Positions 1 to 5,913 of a stretch of 6,051 nucleotides of DNA are shown piece by piece (the first letter of the stretch is position 1; the number at the start of each line of letters is the position of its first letter). Origin of the DNA: DATFEN01 sp035691285. GTDB taxonomy: Bacteria > Acidobacteriota > Vicinamibacteria > Fen-336. The translations under genes and the position numbers were made by a program. The stretch is taken from NCBI GenBank assembly GCA_035691285.1, contig DASSJI010000129.1, forward strand, positions 1 to 6,051. Reading direction: 5' to 3'. The notes below the pieces were generated by a model. It saw nothing but the letters and a program-made list of their open reading frames with translations, was not told where the DNA came from and made no database searches.

Positions 1-30
1 GACGGCGCCGCAACGAGTCTCAGGCAATGA
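1..30 (+). CDS. Possible 3' end of an upstream gene (partial)
   Basis: Reading from base 1, nine codons (DGAATSLRQ) run to a TGA at 28-30. This TGA overlaps the kinase ATG at 27-29 in an ATGA arrangement, the usual signature of translationally coupled neighbours. Nothing in nine residues identifies a family. In acidobacterial genomes a sigma-70-family gene often precedes such kinases, but that is background knowledge and not visible here. The kinase frame is itself open to the window edge, so this overlap could be coincidental. Confidence 0.3.
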   Translation, partial: DGAATSLRQ

Positions 31-2627
31 CCGAAGCGCGGTCGCTCGACGACGATCAGCCGACCCTGGACCGGCCCGCCGAGGCGATCACGGGTCCGAA
101 GCGGCGCTTCACGCCCGGCACCCTGCTGGGAGGCCGTTTCCGCGTGATCTCGCCGCTCGGTCGTGGAGGCATGGGCGAGGTGTACCGCGCCGACGACCTC
201 AAGCTGGGTCAGCCCATCGCCTTGAAGTTCGTGCGGAGCGATCTGCCGGGCGCTGCGAGGGAGCGCCTTTACGCCGAAGTACGGTTGGGCCGGCAGGTCT
301 CCCACCCCAACGTCTGCCGCCTCTACGACATCGTGGAGGTCGACGCGCTCACCTTCATCGCCATGGAGTACGTCGATGGCGAGGACCTCGCGTCGCTTCT
401 TTCGCGCATCGGCCACCTGGCCCCGGACAAGGCGCTGGACGTCGCCCGCGACCTGTGCGCCGGGCTCCAGGCCGCCCACGAGCGTGGTGTCCTGCATCGC
501 GATATCAAGCCGGCCAACGTGATGATCGACGGCCGCGGCCGGGCGCGTATCACGGACTTCGGCCTCGCCGCGGAGCAGCAGGACAGGCCCGGGGCGGACA
601 GGGCCGGAACGGCTCTCTACATGTCGCCGGAGCAGCTCGCGGGCGGCGAGGTCAGCGTCAGGAGCGACGTCTATTCATTGGGCCTGGTCTTCTACGAGAT
701 GGTGGCGGGCCGGCGTTTCTTCGACGCAGGATCGCTGGACGAGCTGCGTAGCCAGCATCGCACCGACCGTCTGCAACGCCTCGGGGCGCTTTCCGGTCTC
801 GACCGCGCCTTCGAGCAGGTGATTGCACGGTGCCTGGAGGAGGACGCGGAGAGACGGCCGGCATCGGTTCGCGCTCTCCTCGCCTCCCTCCCCGGAGGCG
901 ATCCCCTCGAAGCGGCGATCGCAGCCGGCGAGACACCCGCGCCGGAGGTCGTCGCGGCTGCGGGCACCGCGGGTGACCTGCGCCCGGCCGTTGCGTGGGC
1001 CGCCTTGATCGGGTTCTTGGGGATGCTCGCGGTCGCCGTCCCCCTTCTGGATCGGGCGACGATGATTCCGAGGACACCTCCGCCGAAGAGGGGCGAGGTG
1101 CTGGTCGAGCGGGCGGGGAGCGTCCTCTCGGCGCTGGGACACACGGCCTCTCCCAGAGACTGGACTGCCTGGTATGAGCTCGACTATCGGCGCTTCGAGC
1201 ACGTGTCTGGCCGGGATCGATCCCCGGATCGGTTCGATCGTGTCCGTGGCTCGCCTCTCTCGCCCCTGCGTTTCCATTATCGGCAGAGCCCGGGGAGCCT
1301 CGTCGCCGCGAATCGCCACGGCGCTGTGGTGCGCGGCGATCCGCCCGCGGATGTTCCTGGAATGGCCGAGGTCGATCTCGATCCCCAGGGCCGCCTCACA
1401 AGCTACCTGGGCGTCCCCCCGGCGGTCGAGGCCGGCGGCCCGTGGCCCGAGCCCGACTGGTCGACCCTCTTCCGGGAAGCGGAACTCGATCCCGCATTGT
1501 TTCGATCGGTTCCGCCCGAGCATGCCGCCCCGGTCGACTCGGATCGAAAGGCGGCCTGGGAAGGGAGTTACCCGGGAGTGCCGGACTTCACCGTGCGGCT
1601 GGAGGCGGCCGCCTATCACGGACGACCCGTGTGGTTCACCCTGTTGCCGCCCTGGGAGAAGTCGCCATCGGCGCGCCGCGAGGCCGTGGGCTCCTCACCT
1701 TATGGTCCCGTTCTGGGAGCGACTCTTGCCGTTGTCCTCCCGCTCGGGGGCCTTCTTCTGGTTCGCCGAAATTTGCGTCTGGGACGCGGGGATCGGAAGG
1801 GCTCCCTCCGTATCGCGTTCTTCTCGTTCGCGACCTACAGCCTCGGGCGGCTCTGCAATGCCGACCACGTCGCGAGCTTCGGGGATGAGTTCTGGCTGTT
1901 GATCAAGGTGTTCGCATACCCGCTGGCGTTTGCCGCCCTGCTCTGGATCTTCTACATGGCGCTCGAGCCATACGCGCGTCGCCAGTGGCCGCACATCCTG
2001 ATCTCGTGGGGCCGCCTGCTGTCGGGACGATGGCGGGACCCGATGGTGGGTCGGGACCTGCTCCTCGGAGCCGCGGCGGGGGCCTTGCTCCGCGTGATCC
2101 TGGGCTTCGCTGTGAGCCTTCCTTCCTGGCTGGGTGGACCTCAGGGGGCGACGTGGGGCCTCGCCAACCCGCAATCGCTCTCCTCCTGGAAGGTCGTCCC
2201 TCATGCTCTCTTCGTCAACCTGCACAGCGCCACCCTCTGGTCGGTCGTCAACCTCTTCGTGCTCGTTCTCTTGCGGGTCGTGCTCAGGCGCAGGGCGCTT
2301 GCGCTTGCGGCCTGGTCTGTGCTGACGGCGATCAGTGGATTCCAGATGGACCTGTCTGACCCGATGGATGTGATCGTCACGAGCACGTCATTCGTTCTCG
2401 TGGTTTCAGTCTTCATTCTGGTGATGGCGCGCGGACTGCTCGGCTACAGCTCCATGCTCTTCGTGATGTTCATGACGGTGCCGGTCCACTTGACATTCGA
2501 CGCCTCGGTCTGGTGGGCGCCCCGAGGCTGGGTGGTCCTCGCCGCTCTCGTGACGCTCGGTGTCTATGGCTTCCACACCGCCCTCGCTGGGAAGCCAGCC
2601 TTCGGCCGCGACTGGCTGGAGACCTGA
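27..2627 (+). CDS. Transmembrane Ser/Thr protein kinase with extracytoplasmic domain and multi-span C-terminal membrane domain
   Basis: This 866-residue protein is a Hanks-type (PknB-like) kinase that should phosphorylate Ser/Thr on cytoplasmic targets. The kinase domain spans about residues 38-288: glycine loop GRGGMGEVY at 45-53, ATP-binding K67 in ALK, helix-C E84, catalytic HRDIKPAN at 157-164 (D159), DFG at 177-179, SPE at 200-202, D214 and R277. All catalytic residues are present. A first membrane span lies near 321-341, then an outside region at 342-557 rich in Trp and Tyr. About seven or eight further hydrophobic segments follow (near 560-580, 594-608, 622-645, 677-697, 735-770, 785-800, 805-822 and 834-850). 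A basic, Trp-rich loop at 646-676 separates two of them and resembles what I recall from acidobacterial kinases. ATG 27 is the only ATG/GTG/TTG start in the visible upstream sequence, but the frame is open to the edge and no strong ribosome site is seen. Ligand and substrates are unknown. Confidence 0.93.
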   Translation: MTEARSLDDDQPTLDRPAEAITGPKRRFTPGTLLGGRFRVISPLGRGGMGEVYRADDLKLGQPIALKFVRSDLPGAARERLYAEVRLGRQVSHPNVCRLYDIVEVDALTFIAMEYVDGEDLASLLSRIGHLAPDKALDVARDLCAGLQAAHERGVLHRDIKPANVMIDGRGRARITDFGLAAEQQDRPGADRAGTALYMSPEQLAGGEVSVRSDVYSLGLVFYEMVAGRRFFDAGSLDELRSQHRTDRLQRLGALSGLDRAFEQVIARCLEEDAERRPASVRALLASLPGGDPLEAAIAAGETPAPEVVAAAGTAGDLRPAVAWAALIGFLGMLAVAVPLLDRATMIPRTPPPKRGEVLVERAGSVLSALGHTASPRDWTAWYELDYRRFEHVSGRDRSPDRFDRVRGSPLSPLRFHYRQSPGSLVAANRHGAVVRGDPPADVPGMAEVDLDPQGRLTSYLGVPPAVEAGGPWPEPDWSTLFREAELDPALFRSVPPEHAAPVDSDRKAAWEGSYPGVPDFTVRLEAAAYHGRPVWFTLLPPWEKSPSARREAVGSSPYGPVLGATLAVVLPLGGLLLVRRNLRLGRGDRKGSLRIAFFSFATYSLGRLCNADHVASFGDEFWLLIKVFAYPLAFAALLWIFYMALEPYARRQWPHILISWGRLLSGRWRDPMVGRDLLLGAAAGALLRVILGFAVSLPSWLGGPQGATWGLANPQSLSSWKVVPHALFVNLHSATLWSVVNLFVLVLLRVVLRRRALALAAWSVLTAISGFQMDLSDPMDVIVTSTSFVLVVSVFILVMARGLLGYSSMLFVMFMTVPVHLTFDASVWWAPRGWVVLAALVTLGVYGFHTALAGKPAFGRDWLET

Positions 2628-2739
2628 TTCGTCGCCTACCCGCCGCGGCAAGAGGCCGACTCGCGGAGGTGATTCCGGGGGCGTGCGAAGACCATCGCTG
2701 GGTTAACTTGCGGCTGGCGAGGCGTCGGTGAGGAAGGCG

Positions 2740-2798
2740 ACGATGCTCGATCCGCTGCAGCGCCGGAGGGTGCCCTGCAGCAGCTCGCGCTTCGGCAT
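2740..2798 (-). pseudogene. PadR-family transcriptional regulator relic (internally deleted)
   Basis: From ATG at 2796-2798 (minus) the sequence reads MPKRELLQGTL, which matches the start of PadR regulators (typically ..LLQGTLDLLIL..). Directly after, one base back in frame, it reads PALQRIEHR (2740-2766), matching the later PadR motif (G-T/S-LYPAL-x-R-L/I-E-x-R-G) that normally lies some 35 residues further on. Two ordered motifs of one family within 60 bases on one strand indicate a gene whose intervening winged-helix sequence was deleted with a frameshift. Read from the ATG without correction, the frame gives 31 residues and stops at TAA (2703-2705). PadR proteins are normally about 110 residues and repress neighbouring genes by binding DNA as dimers; this fragment lacks the fold needed for that. 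The downstream part is not clearly recognisable. Confidence 0.62.
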
Positions 2799-2819
2799 TG
2801 CCTTCGGCAACAGAGGCCG

Positions 2820-2844
2820 TCTCCCTCAGTTTGTCTGGAGGAGA
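2820..2844. other. Imperfect hairpin in the spacer
   Basis: TCTCCCTCAG (2820-2829) can pair with CTGGAGGAGA (2835-2844) around a five-base loop, TTTGT. The ten-position stem has one mismatch and one G-T wobble. It lies between the PadR relic and the peptidase 3' end. No T-run follows on either strand, so calling it a terminator is not justified. Copies of AGAGGCCG flank and overlap it. Confidence 0.25.
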
Positions 2845-2973
2845 GGCCGCCGATTGCTGCCCGGCCAACGGATTGGACGCCATCACAACAACATCACGGC
2901 CTGGAATCGTCAAATCACGTCAGCGGCAGTTGCGGATCGCCGGTCCCGGTCGTATTCGTTGGAAGCAAAGGAG

Positions 2974-3456
2974 CTAGAGCCCGCAGTGCTTCTCGACGGC
3001 AGCCGTGATGCTCTCGCTGGTCGGCGGGCTCTCGGGGAGGCCCAGCGTGTGGAGCAGCTCGTGGATGACGACCGCCTCGGCGAAGGAGGGCTCCGAGAGC
3101 GCGGCCCGGCCCAGCTCGGGGCAGACGCGGACGACGCGGCTGCCCGGGACGGTGAAGGCGTGGACGCGCGGCTTGCGGCACGGGCGCTCGTCGCTGCCGT
3201 CGTAGAAGAGGACCGTCCGCGCGTACGACGGCGCGTCCAGCGAGAGCCGGTCGAGGCGGGCCGCGAGCGGCCGGCCCGAGCCGTCGTGGAACGAGGCGAG
3301 CAGGCGCGCGCACGCGGGGTCGGCGAGCCGGTCGGCCGCGGCCCTCACCGCGCGGCGCACCGGCGCCTCGAACCAGCGGCCGGCCAGCCGGACACCGTCC
3401 AGCGAGGCCGGGTCCACCGCGCCGAGTCCCAGCACCATCAACAGGCTCGTCACCAT
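2974..3456 (-). CDS. Putative exported HExxH zinc metallopeptidase-like protein
   Basis: The 160-residue product carries HELLHTLGLPE at 132-142: H132 and H136 as likely zinc ligands and E133 as the catalytic base of an HExxH peptidase. A third ligand is not obvious; E142 sits where metzincins have His, and E148 and E155 are alternatives. The N-terminus is a short hydrophobic stretch (about residues 3-14) with no positive charge, a weak signal peptide or anchor. Four cysteines (C49, C93, C112, C158) could form disulfides, fitting export. The tail PESPPTSESIT plus a final Cys resembles small unassigned bacterial proteins I recall with HExLHTLGLxExPP. Codon third positions are almost all G or C in this frame. 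ATG 3456 is the first start after an in-frame stop at 3529-3531; GGAG at 3466-3469 lies nine bases upstream. Divergent from the regulator at 3564. Substrate unknown; activity is inferred from the motif alone. Confidence 0.78.
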   Translation of the reverse strand: MVTSLLMVLGLGAVDPASLDGVRLAGRWFEAPVRRAVRAAADRLADPACARLLASFHDGSGRPLAARLDRLSLDAPSYARTVLFYDGSDERPCRKPRVHAFTVPGSRVVRVCPELGRAALSEPSFAEAVVIHELLHTLGLPESPPTSESITAAVEKHCGL

Positions 3457-3563
3457 CTCCGCCGTCTCCGCGCCCCTTCTGCGGAAGATCGAAAGGGCGG
3501 GCGGGGGAGTCGTGAGGGTGCCGCGATGTCACGCCGCGGTTTTCCGGATGGAGGGACGTGGAC
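3457..3563. promoter_or_regulatory. Divergent intergenic region, presumed two-way promoter
   Basis: These 107 bases separate the start codons of the minus-strand peptidase and the plus-strand winged-helix regulator, so promoters for both should lie here or overlap the genes. I see no convincing -35/-10 pair; the sequence is very GC-rich. An inverted repeat CCGCG-N9-CGCGG spans 3521-3539, ten bases before the regulator's ribosome site. It could be an operator or hairpin, but such five-base arms are expected by chance at this composition. Confidence 0.4.
3550..3555 (+). promoter_or_regulatory. Ribosome binding site deciding the start of the wHTH regulator
   Basis: GGAGGG lies just before three in-frame starts: GTG 3558 (two-base gap), GTG 3564 (eight-base gap) and ATG 3570 (fourteen-base gap). 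The eight-base gap is closest to the usual optimum, favouring GTG 3564. The first domain begins right after ATG 3570, so all three starts give a complete protein. Confidence 0.6.
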
Positions 3564-5702
3564 GTGGCGATGACCTACTGCTTCGACGACGTCGAGATCG
3601 ACGCCGAAGGGTTCCGGGTCACCAAGGGGGGCGGGCCCGTCCGCCTGGAGCCGAAGGCCATCGAGCTGCTGCTGTTCCTGGCGGCCAACCCCACGCGGCT
3701 CGTCACGAAGGCCGAGATCCAGGGCGCGGTCTGGAAGAACACGTTCGTCACCGAGAACGCGCTCACGCGGCTGGTCGCCCAGCTGCGCAAGGCGCTCGGC
3801 GACGACGCGAAGGAGGCCCGCTACATCGAGACCGTACCGACGCGCGGCTATCGCTTCGTCGCCCCGCTGCGGGCGGCACCAGGGCAGCGCCCGCCCGAGC
3901 CCGCACGGCGGCCGAGCCTGCTGTCGATCGCCGCCCTCGTCGGCTGCCTGGTCGGGATCGCGCTGCTCGTCCCGACGCTACAGGGCTGGGCGGCGCGCGG
4001 CCGCCGCGCCGAGGCGGGCGGCCCCGGCGAGCGCGCGGTCGAGCGGCAGGTGAGCACGACGGCGACGCTGAACGCGTTCCCTCGCTTCTCCCCCGACGGC
4101 TCCTCGGTCGCGTTCGCCACGCTGAAGCAGGGCTCGATGGAGATCGTCGTGCGCCCGCTCGCGCTGGGCGCGAAGGAGGCGGCGATCACCGGCGACGGCA
4201 TGCAGAACGTGCAGCCCGCGTTCTCGCCCGACGGCCGGCTGCTGGCGTATCACTCGGTGGGGCGGGGCGGGATCTGGCTGGTGCCGGCGCTGGGCGGCGT
4301 GCCTCGGCAGCTCACCACGTTCGGATCGAACCCGGCCTGGTCGCCCGACGGGGCCGCGATCGCCTTCCAGAGCCAGGCGTGGGTCGGCACCGGCGAGGGC
4401 TTCTACCCGGCCGCCGAGGGCTCGACGATCTGGCTCGTGCCGGCCCGCGGGGACGGCCCGCCGCGCCGCCTCACCTCGATCGAAGACGTCGGGCCCGGTG
4501 GCCAGGGCAGCCCGAGCTGGTCGCCCGACGGCCGGCGGATCGCGTTCGTCGCGGGTGGGCGCGTGTTCTCGGTGCGCCCGGACGGCGGCGGGTTGAGACG
4601 GACGAGCCGCGACGTCTGGGCGCGCGAGGTGGCCTGGGAGAACGGCGGACGCTCACAGCTCTGGACGGGCTCGCAGGCCGGCAACTGGTTCGTGTGGCGC
4701 GTCCCGGTGGCCCCGGATACCGGCGCGCCCACGGGCGAGCGCGAGGTCGTCGCGAGCGGCGGCGAGAAGGCCTCGGCGTGGTCGCAGCCGGCGCTCTCGC
4801 CCGACGGCAGGAGCGCCGCGTACGTCACGTTCCGCACCCGCCGCGACATCCTCGAGCAGAAGCTGACGCCGGACGGGCGCGCCGACGGCGCGCCCCTGCC
4901 GATCGCGGGCTCGGTCGCGGGCCGCAAGGTCCCGTGGGGCTTCTCGCCCGACGGCCGCCGCCTCGCGTTCGGCACCGCGCGCCCCGGCGAAGGCCAGTCG
5001 GTGTGGGTGGTGGACCTCGAGAAGGACGAAGCGCGGCTGGTGCTGGAGCAGGCCGACCTGAGCTGGAGCCGCGCGTGGTTCCCGGGCGGCCGACGGCTCG
5101 GATACGTGGCGCCCGGAGCCCGCGGGCGGAGCTTCTGGAGCGTCGACGTCGAAACCGGCGAGGCCCGCGAGCATCGCCCTCTCGAGGACCACATCGCGTG
5201 GGCCCCGGCGCTCTCGCCGGACGGCACTTCGCTGCTCGCCCACGGCGCACGCCGCGGCGGGCTCAACGTCTGGAGGATGGACCTTCGCGGCGGCCCGTCG
5301 CGCGCGCTCACGAACGACTCCGAGGGGATCGGCTGGCCGGTGTGGTCGCCCGCCGGCGACAAGGTCGCGGTCGAGATCATGCGCGAGGGCCACACGCGCA
5401 TCGGCTGGATGCCCGCCGCCGGCGGCCCCGTGCGCGAGCTGGTCTCGACGCCGGGACAGAGCTTCCCGAACTCGTTCAGCCCGGACGGCCGACGGATCGC
5501 GTTCGCCGGCCAGCGCCGCGGGATCTGGAACGTCTACTGGGTCTCGCTGGACGGCGGGGCGGAGCGGCGCGTCACGTCCTACGGCTCGCCGGCGCTCTAC
5601 GTCCGCTACCCGGAGTGGTCGCCGCGCGGCGACCGGATCGCGTTCGAGTACGCGGAGAGCACGTCCACGGTGTGGGTGACGGAGCTCCGGGCGGAACGGT
5701 GA
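3564..5702 (+). CDS. Membrane-anchored winged-helix (CadC/ToxR-like) regulator with TolB-like beta-propeller
   Basis: This 712-residue product (counted from GTG 3564) has three parts. Residues 4-101 form an OmpR/PhoB-type winged helix (Trans_reg_C): LEPKAIELLLFL, recognition-helix region TENALTRLVAQLRKALG near 63-79, and wing YIETVPTRGYRF ending near 98. A Pro/Arg linker leads to one membrane span at 119-139, giving a cytoplasmic DNA-binding end and an outside C-terminus. Residues 175 to the end carry repeated SPDGR-type motifs (PD40/WD40-like) as in TolB. By analogy with CadC and ToxR it is a one-component receptor that binds promoter DNA directly from the membrane and is controlled by its outer domain; ligand and targets are unknown. 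No enzyme domain such as an S9 peptidase follows the propeller. It is divergent from the peptidase at 2974-3456, whose shared intergenic region is a natural candidate target. GC is markedly higher than in the kinase gene. Confidence 0.92.
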   Translation: MAMTYCFDDVEIDAEGFRVTKGGGPVRLEPKAIELLLFLAANPTRLVTKAEIQGAVWKNTFVTENALTRLVAQLRKALGDDAKEARYIETVPTRGYRFVAPLRAAPGQRPPEPARRPSLLSIAALVGCLVGIALLVPTLQGWAARGRRAEAGGPGERAVERQVSTTATLNAFPRFSPDGSSVAFATLKQGSMEIVVRPLALGAKEAAITGDGMQNVQPAFSPDGRLLAYHSVGRGGIWLVPALGGVPRQLTTFGSNPAWSPDGAAIAFQSQAWVGTGEGFYPAAEGSTIWLVPARGDGPPRRLTSIEDVGPGGQGSPSWSPDGRRIAFVAGGRVFSVRPDGGGLRRTSRDVWAREVAWENGGRSQLWTGSQAGNWFVWRVPVAPDTGAPTGEREVVASGGEKASAWSQPALSPDGRSAAYVTFRTRRDILEQKLTPDGRADGAPLPIAGSVAGRKVPWGFSPDGRRLAFGTARPGEGQSVWVVDLEKDEARLVLEQADLSWSRAWFPGGRRLGYVAPGARGRSFWSVDVETGEAREHRPLEDHIAWAPALSPDGTSLLAHGARRGGLNVWRMDLRGGPSRALTNDSEGIGWPVWSPAGDKVAVEIMREGHTRIGWMPAAGGPVRELVSTPGQSFPNSFSPDGRRIAFAGQRRGIWNVYWVSLDGGAERRVTSYGSPALYVRYPEWSPRGDRIAFEYAESTSTVWVTELRAER
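4086..5657 (+). repeat. Tandem PD40/WD40-like blade motifs within the regulator
   Basis: Motifs of the form F/W/L-SPDG-R-x-hydrophobic-A-F begin near regulator residues 175, 220, 259, 319, 411, 460, 550 and 638. Degenerate copies begin near 358 (AWENGGRSQLWTG), 505 (WFPGGRRLGYVA), 594 (WSPAG) and 685 (WSPRG). Spacing is mostly 39-53 residues. This makes about twelve blades, enough for two six-bladed propellers of TolB type. The blade count is read by eye; the grouping into two propellers is inference. Confidence 0.8.
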
Positions 5703-5712
5703 TCACGCATCT

Positions 5713-5740
5713 TTGATAGAAAGTCAACGACTGGTCGAAT
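5713..5740 (+). promoter_or_regulatory. Possible sigma-70-type promoter before the antitoxin relic
   Basis: TTGATA (5713-5718, five of six to TTGACA) and TCGAAT (5735-5740, four of six to TATAAT) are 16 bases apart. They lie in an AT-rich patch of about 39 bases (23 A/T by count, 5703-5741) inside very GC-rich sequence. A transcript from here would begin near 5747, just before the antitoxin relic, so it may be the module's old promoter. Confidence 0.35.
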
Positions 5741-5751
5741 AGGGAGGGCCG

Positions 5752-5913
5752 ATCGCCAAGGTGACCGCGTTCCAGGCCAAGACCCGCTTCGAGGAGCTGC
5801 TGGAGCCGTGCCGTGCCCGGGCTGCGCGAGCTGCAGGATCGCATCCGCAGGAGATCCAGGGAGAAGCTGTCCGACAGTGATGTGCGCGCGGCCATCGAGG
5901 AGGGTCGGTCGCG
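5752..5913 (+). pseudogene. Phd/YefM-family antitoxin relic (deleted middle, frameshifted)
   Basis: Frame one from 5752 reads IAKVTAFQAKTRFEELLE, the DNA-binding N-terminus typical of Phd/YefM antitoxins (KVxAFEAKTxxxELLxxV). After about 5805 the resemblance stops, and that frame ends at TGA 5878-5880. In the next frame from about 5819, GLRELQDRIRRR is followed by REKLSDSDVRAAIEEGR, a typical C-terminal toxin-binding tail of this family. The usual central stretch (about 30-40 residues, 'GEEIVITRHGKPVARLVP'-like) is missing, so a deletion with a frameshift joined the two ends near 5803-5818. The expected ATG is ATC at 5752-5754; GTG 5761 could still start a 39-residue peptide. GGGAGG at 5742-5747 could be the old ribosome site. 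Intact family members are about 80-90 residues and repress their own operon while neutralising the toxin; this one should do neither. The neighbouring toxin relic supports the call. Confidence 0.68.

Larger units (their letters stand above)
2628..2973. other. Gene-free stretch between convergent genes, holding a regulator relic
   Basis: No intact gene is seen here. The kinase ends at 2627 and the minus-strand peptidase ends at 2974, so the two genes converge. The stretch contains a PadR-type relic (2740-2798, minus), an imperfect hairpin (2820-2844), three copies of AGAGGCCG (2651, 2812, 2842) and an AT-richer patch around 2881-2960. No stem followed by a T-run, the mark of an intrinsic terminator, is visible for either gene. 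A minus-strand TTGACG at 2908-2913 resembles a -35 box upstream of the relic, but no convincing -10 follows at normal spacing. Confidence 0.6.

Noticed and set aside
2643..2666. Inverted repeat CCGCG-N14-CGCGG just after the kinase stop as a terminator
   Set aside because: The arms are only five bases, the loop is long, no T-run follows, and similar arms recur by chance in this GC-rich sequence (also at 3521-3539).
2755..2780. Two CTGCAG palindromes 20 bases apart as a possible operator
   Set aside because: They are the Leu-Gln codons of the two PadR motifs, so coding history explains them.
2799..2809. TTGCC-TTC-GGCAA hairpin in the spacer as a terminator
   Set aside because: A five-base stem with no T-run on either strand is too weak, and it lies directly upstream of the PadR relic start.
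2908..2913. Minus-strand TTGACG as a -35 box for the PadR relic
   Set aside because: No -10-like hexamer with more than three or four matches lies at 15-19 bases; the best candidate (TGTGAT) is 20 bases away.
2915..3532. Minus-strand open frame of 205 codons overlapping the peptidase
   Set aside because: Its translation is Pro/Arg/Gly-rich with no family motif, as expected from a GC-rich alternate frame of the peptidase gene.
2728..3573. Long plus-strand open frame of 281 codons across the peptidase region
   Set aside because: It is the reverse shadow of the peptidase gene: Arg/Ala/Gly-rich low-complexity translation, no motif, whereas the minus frame has HExxH, ordered cysteines and G/C third positions.
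4403..5401. Minus-strand open frame of 332 codons inside the regulator gene
   Set aside because: Antisense frame with repeated SGE/PSG-like readings of the SPDG codons; no independent motif or ribosome site supports it.
3512..5716. Plus-strand open frame of 734 codons over the regulator
   Set aside because: It is an out-of-frame reading of the regulator; the translation is dominated by Arg, Ala and Gly, and the winged helix and SPDG repeats are all in the other frame.
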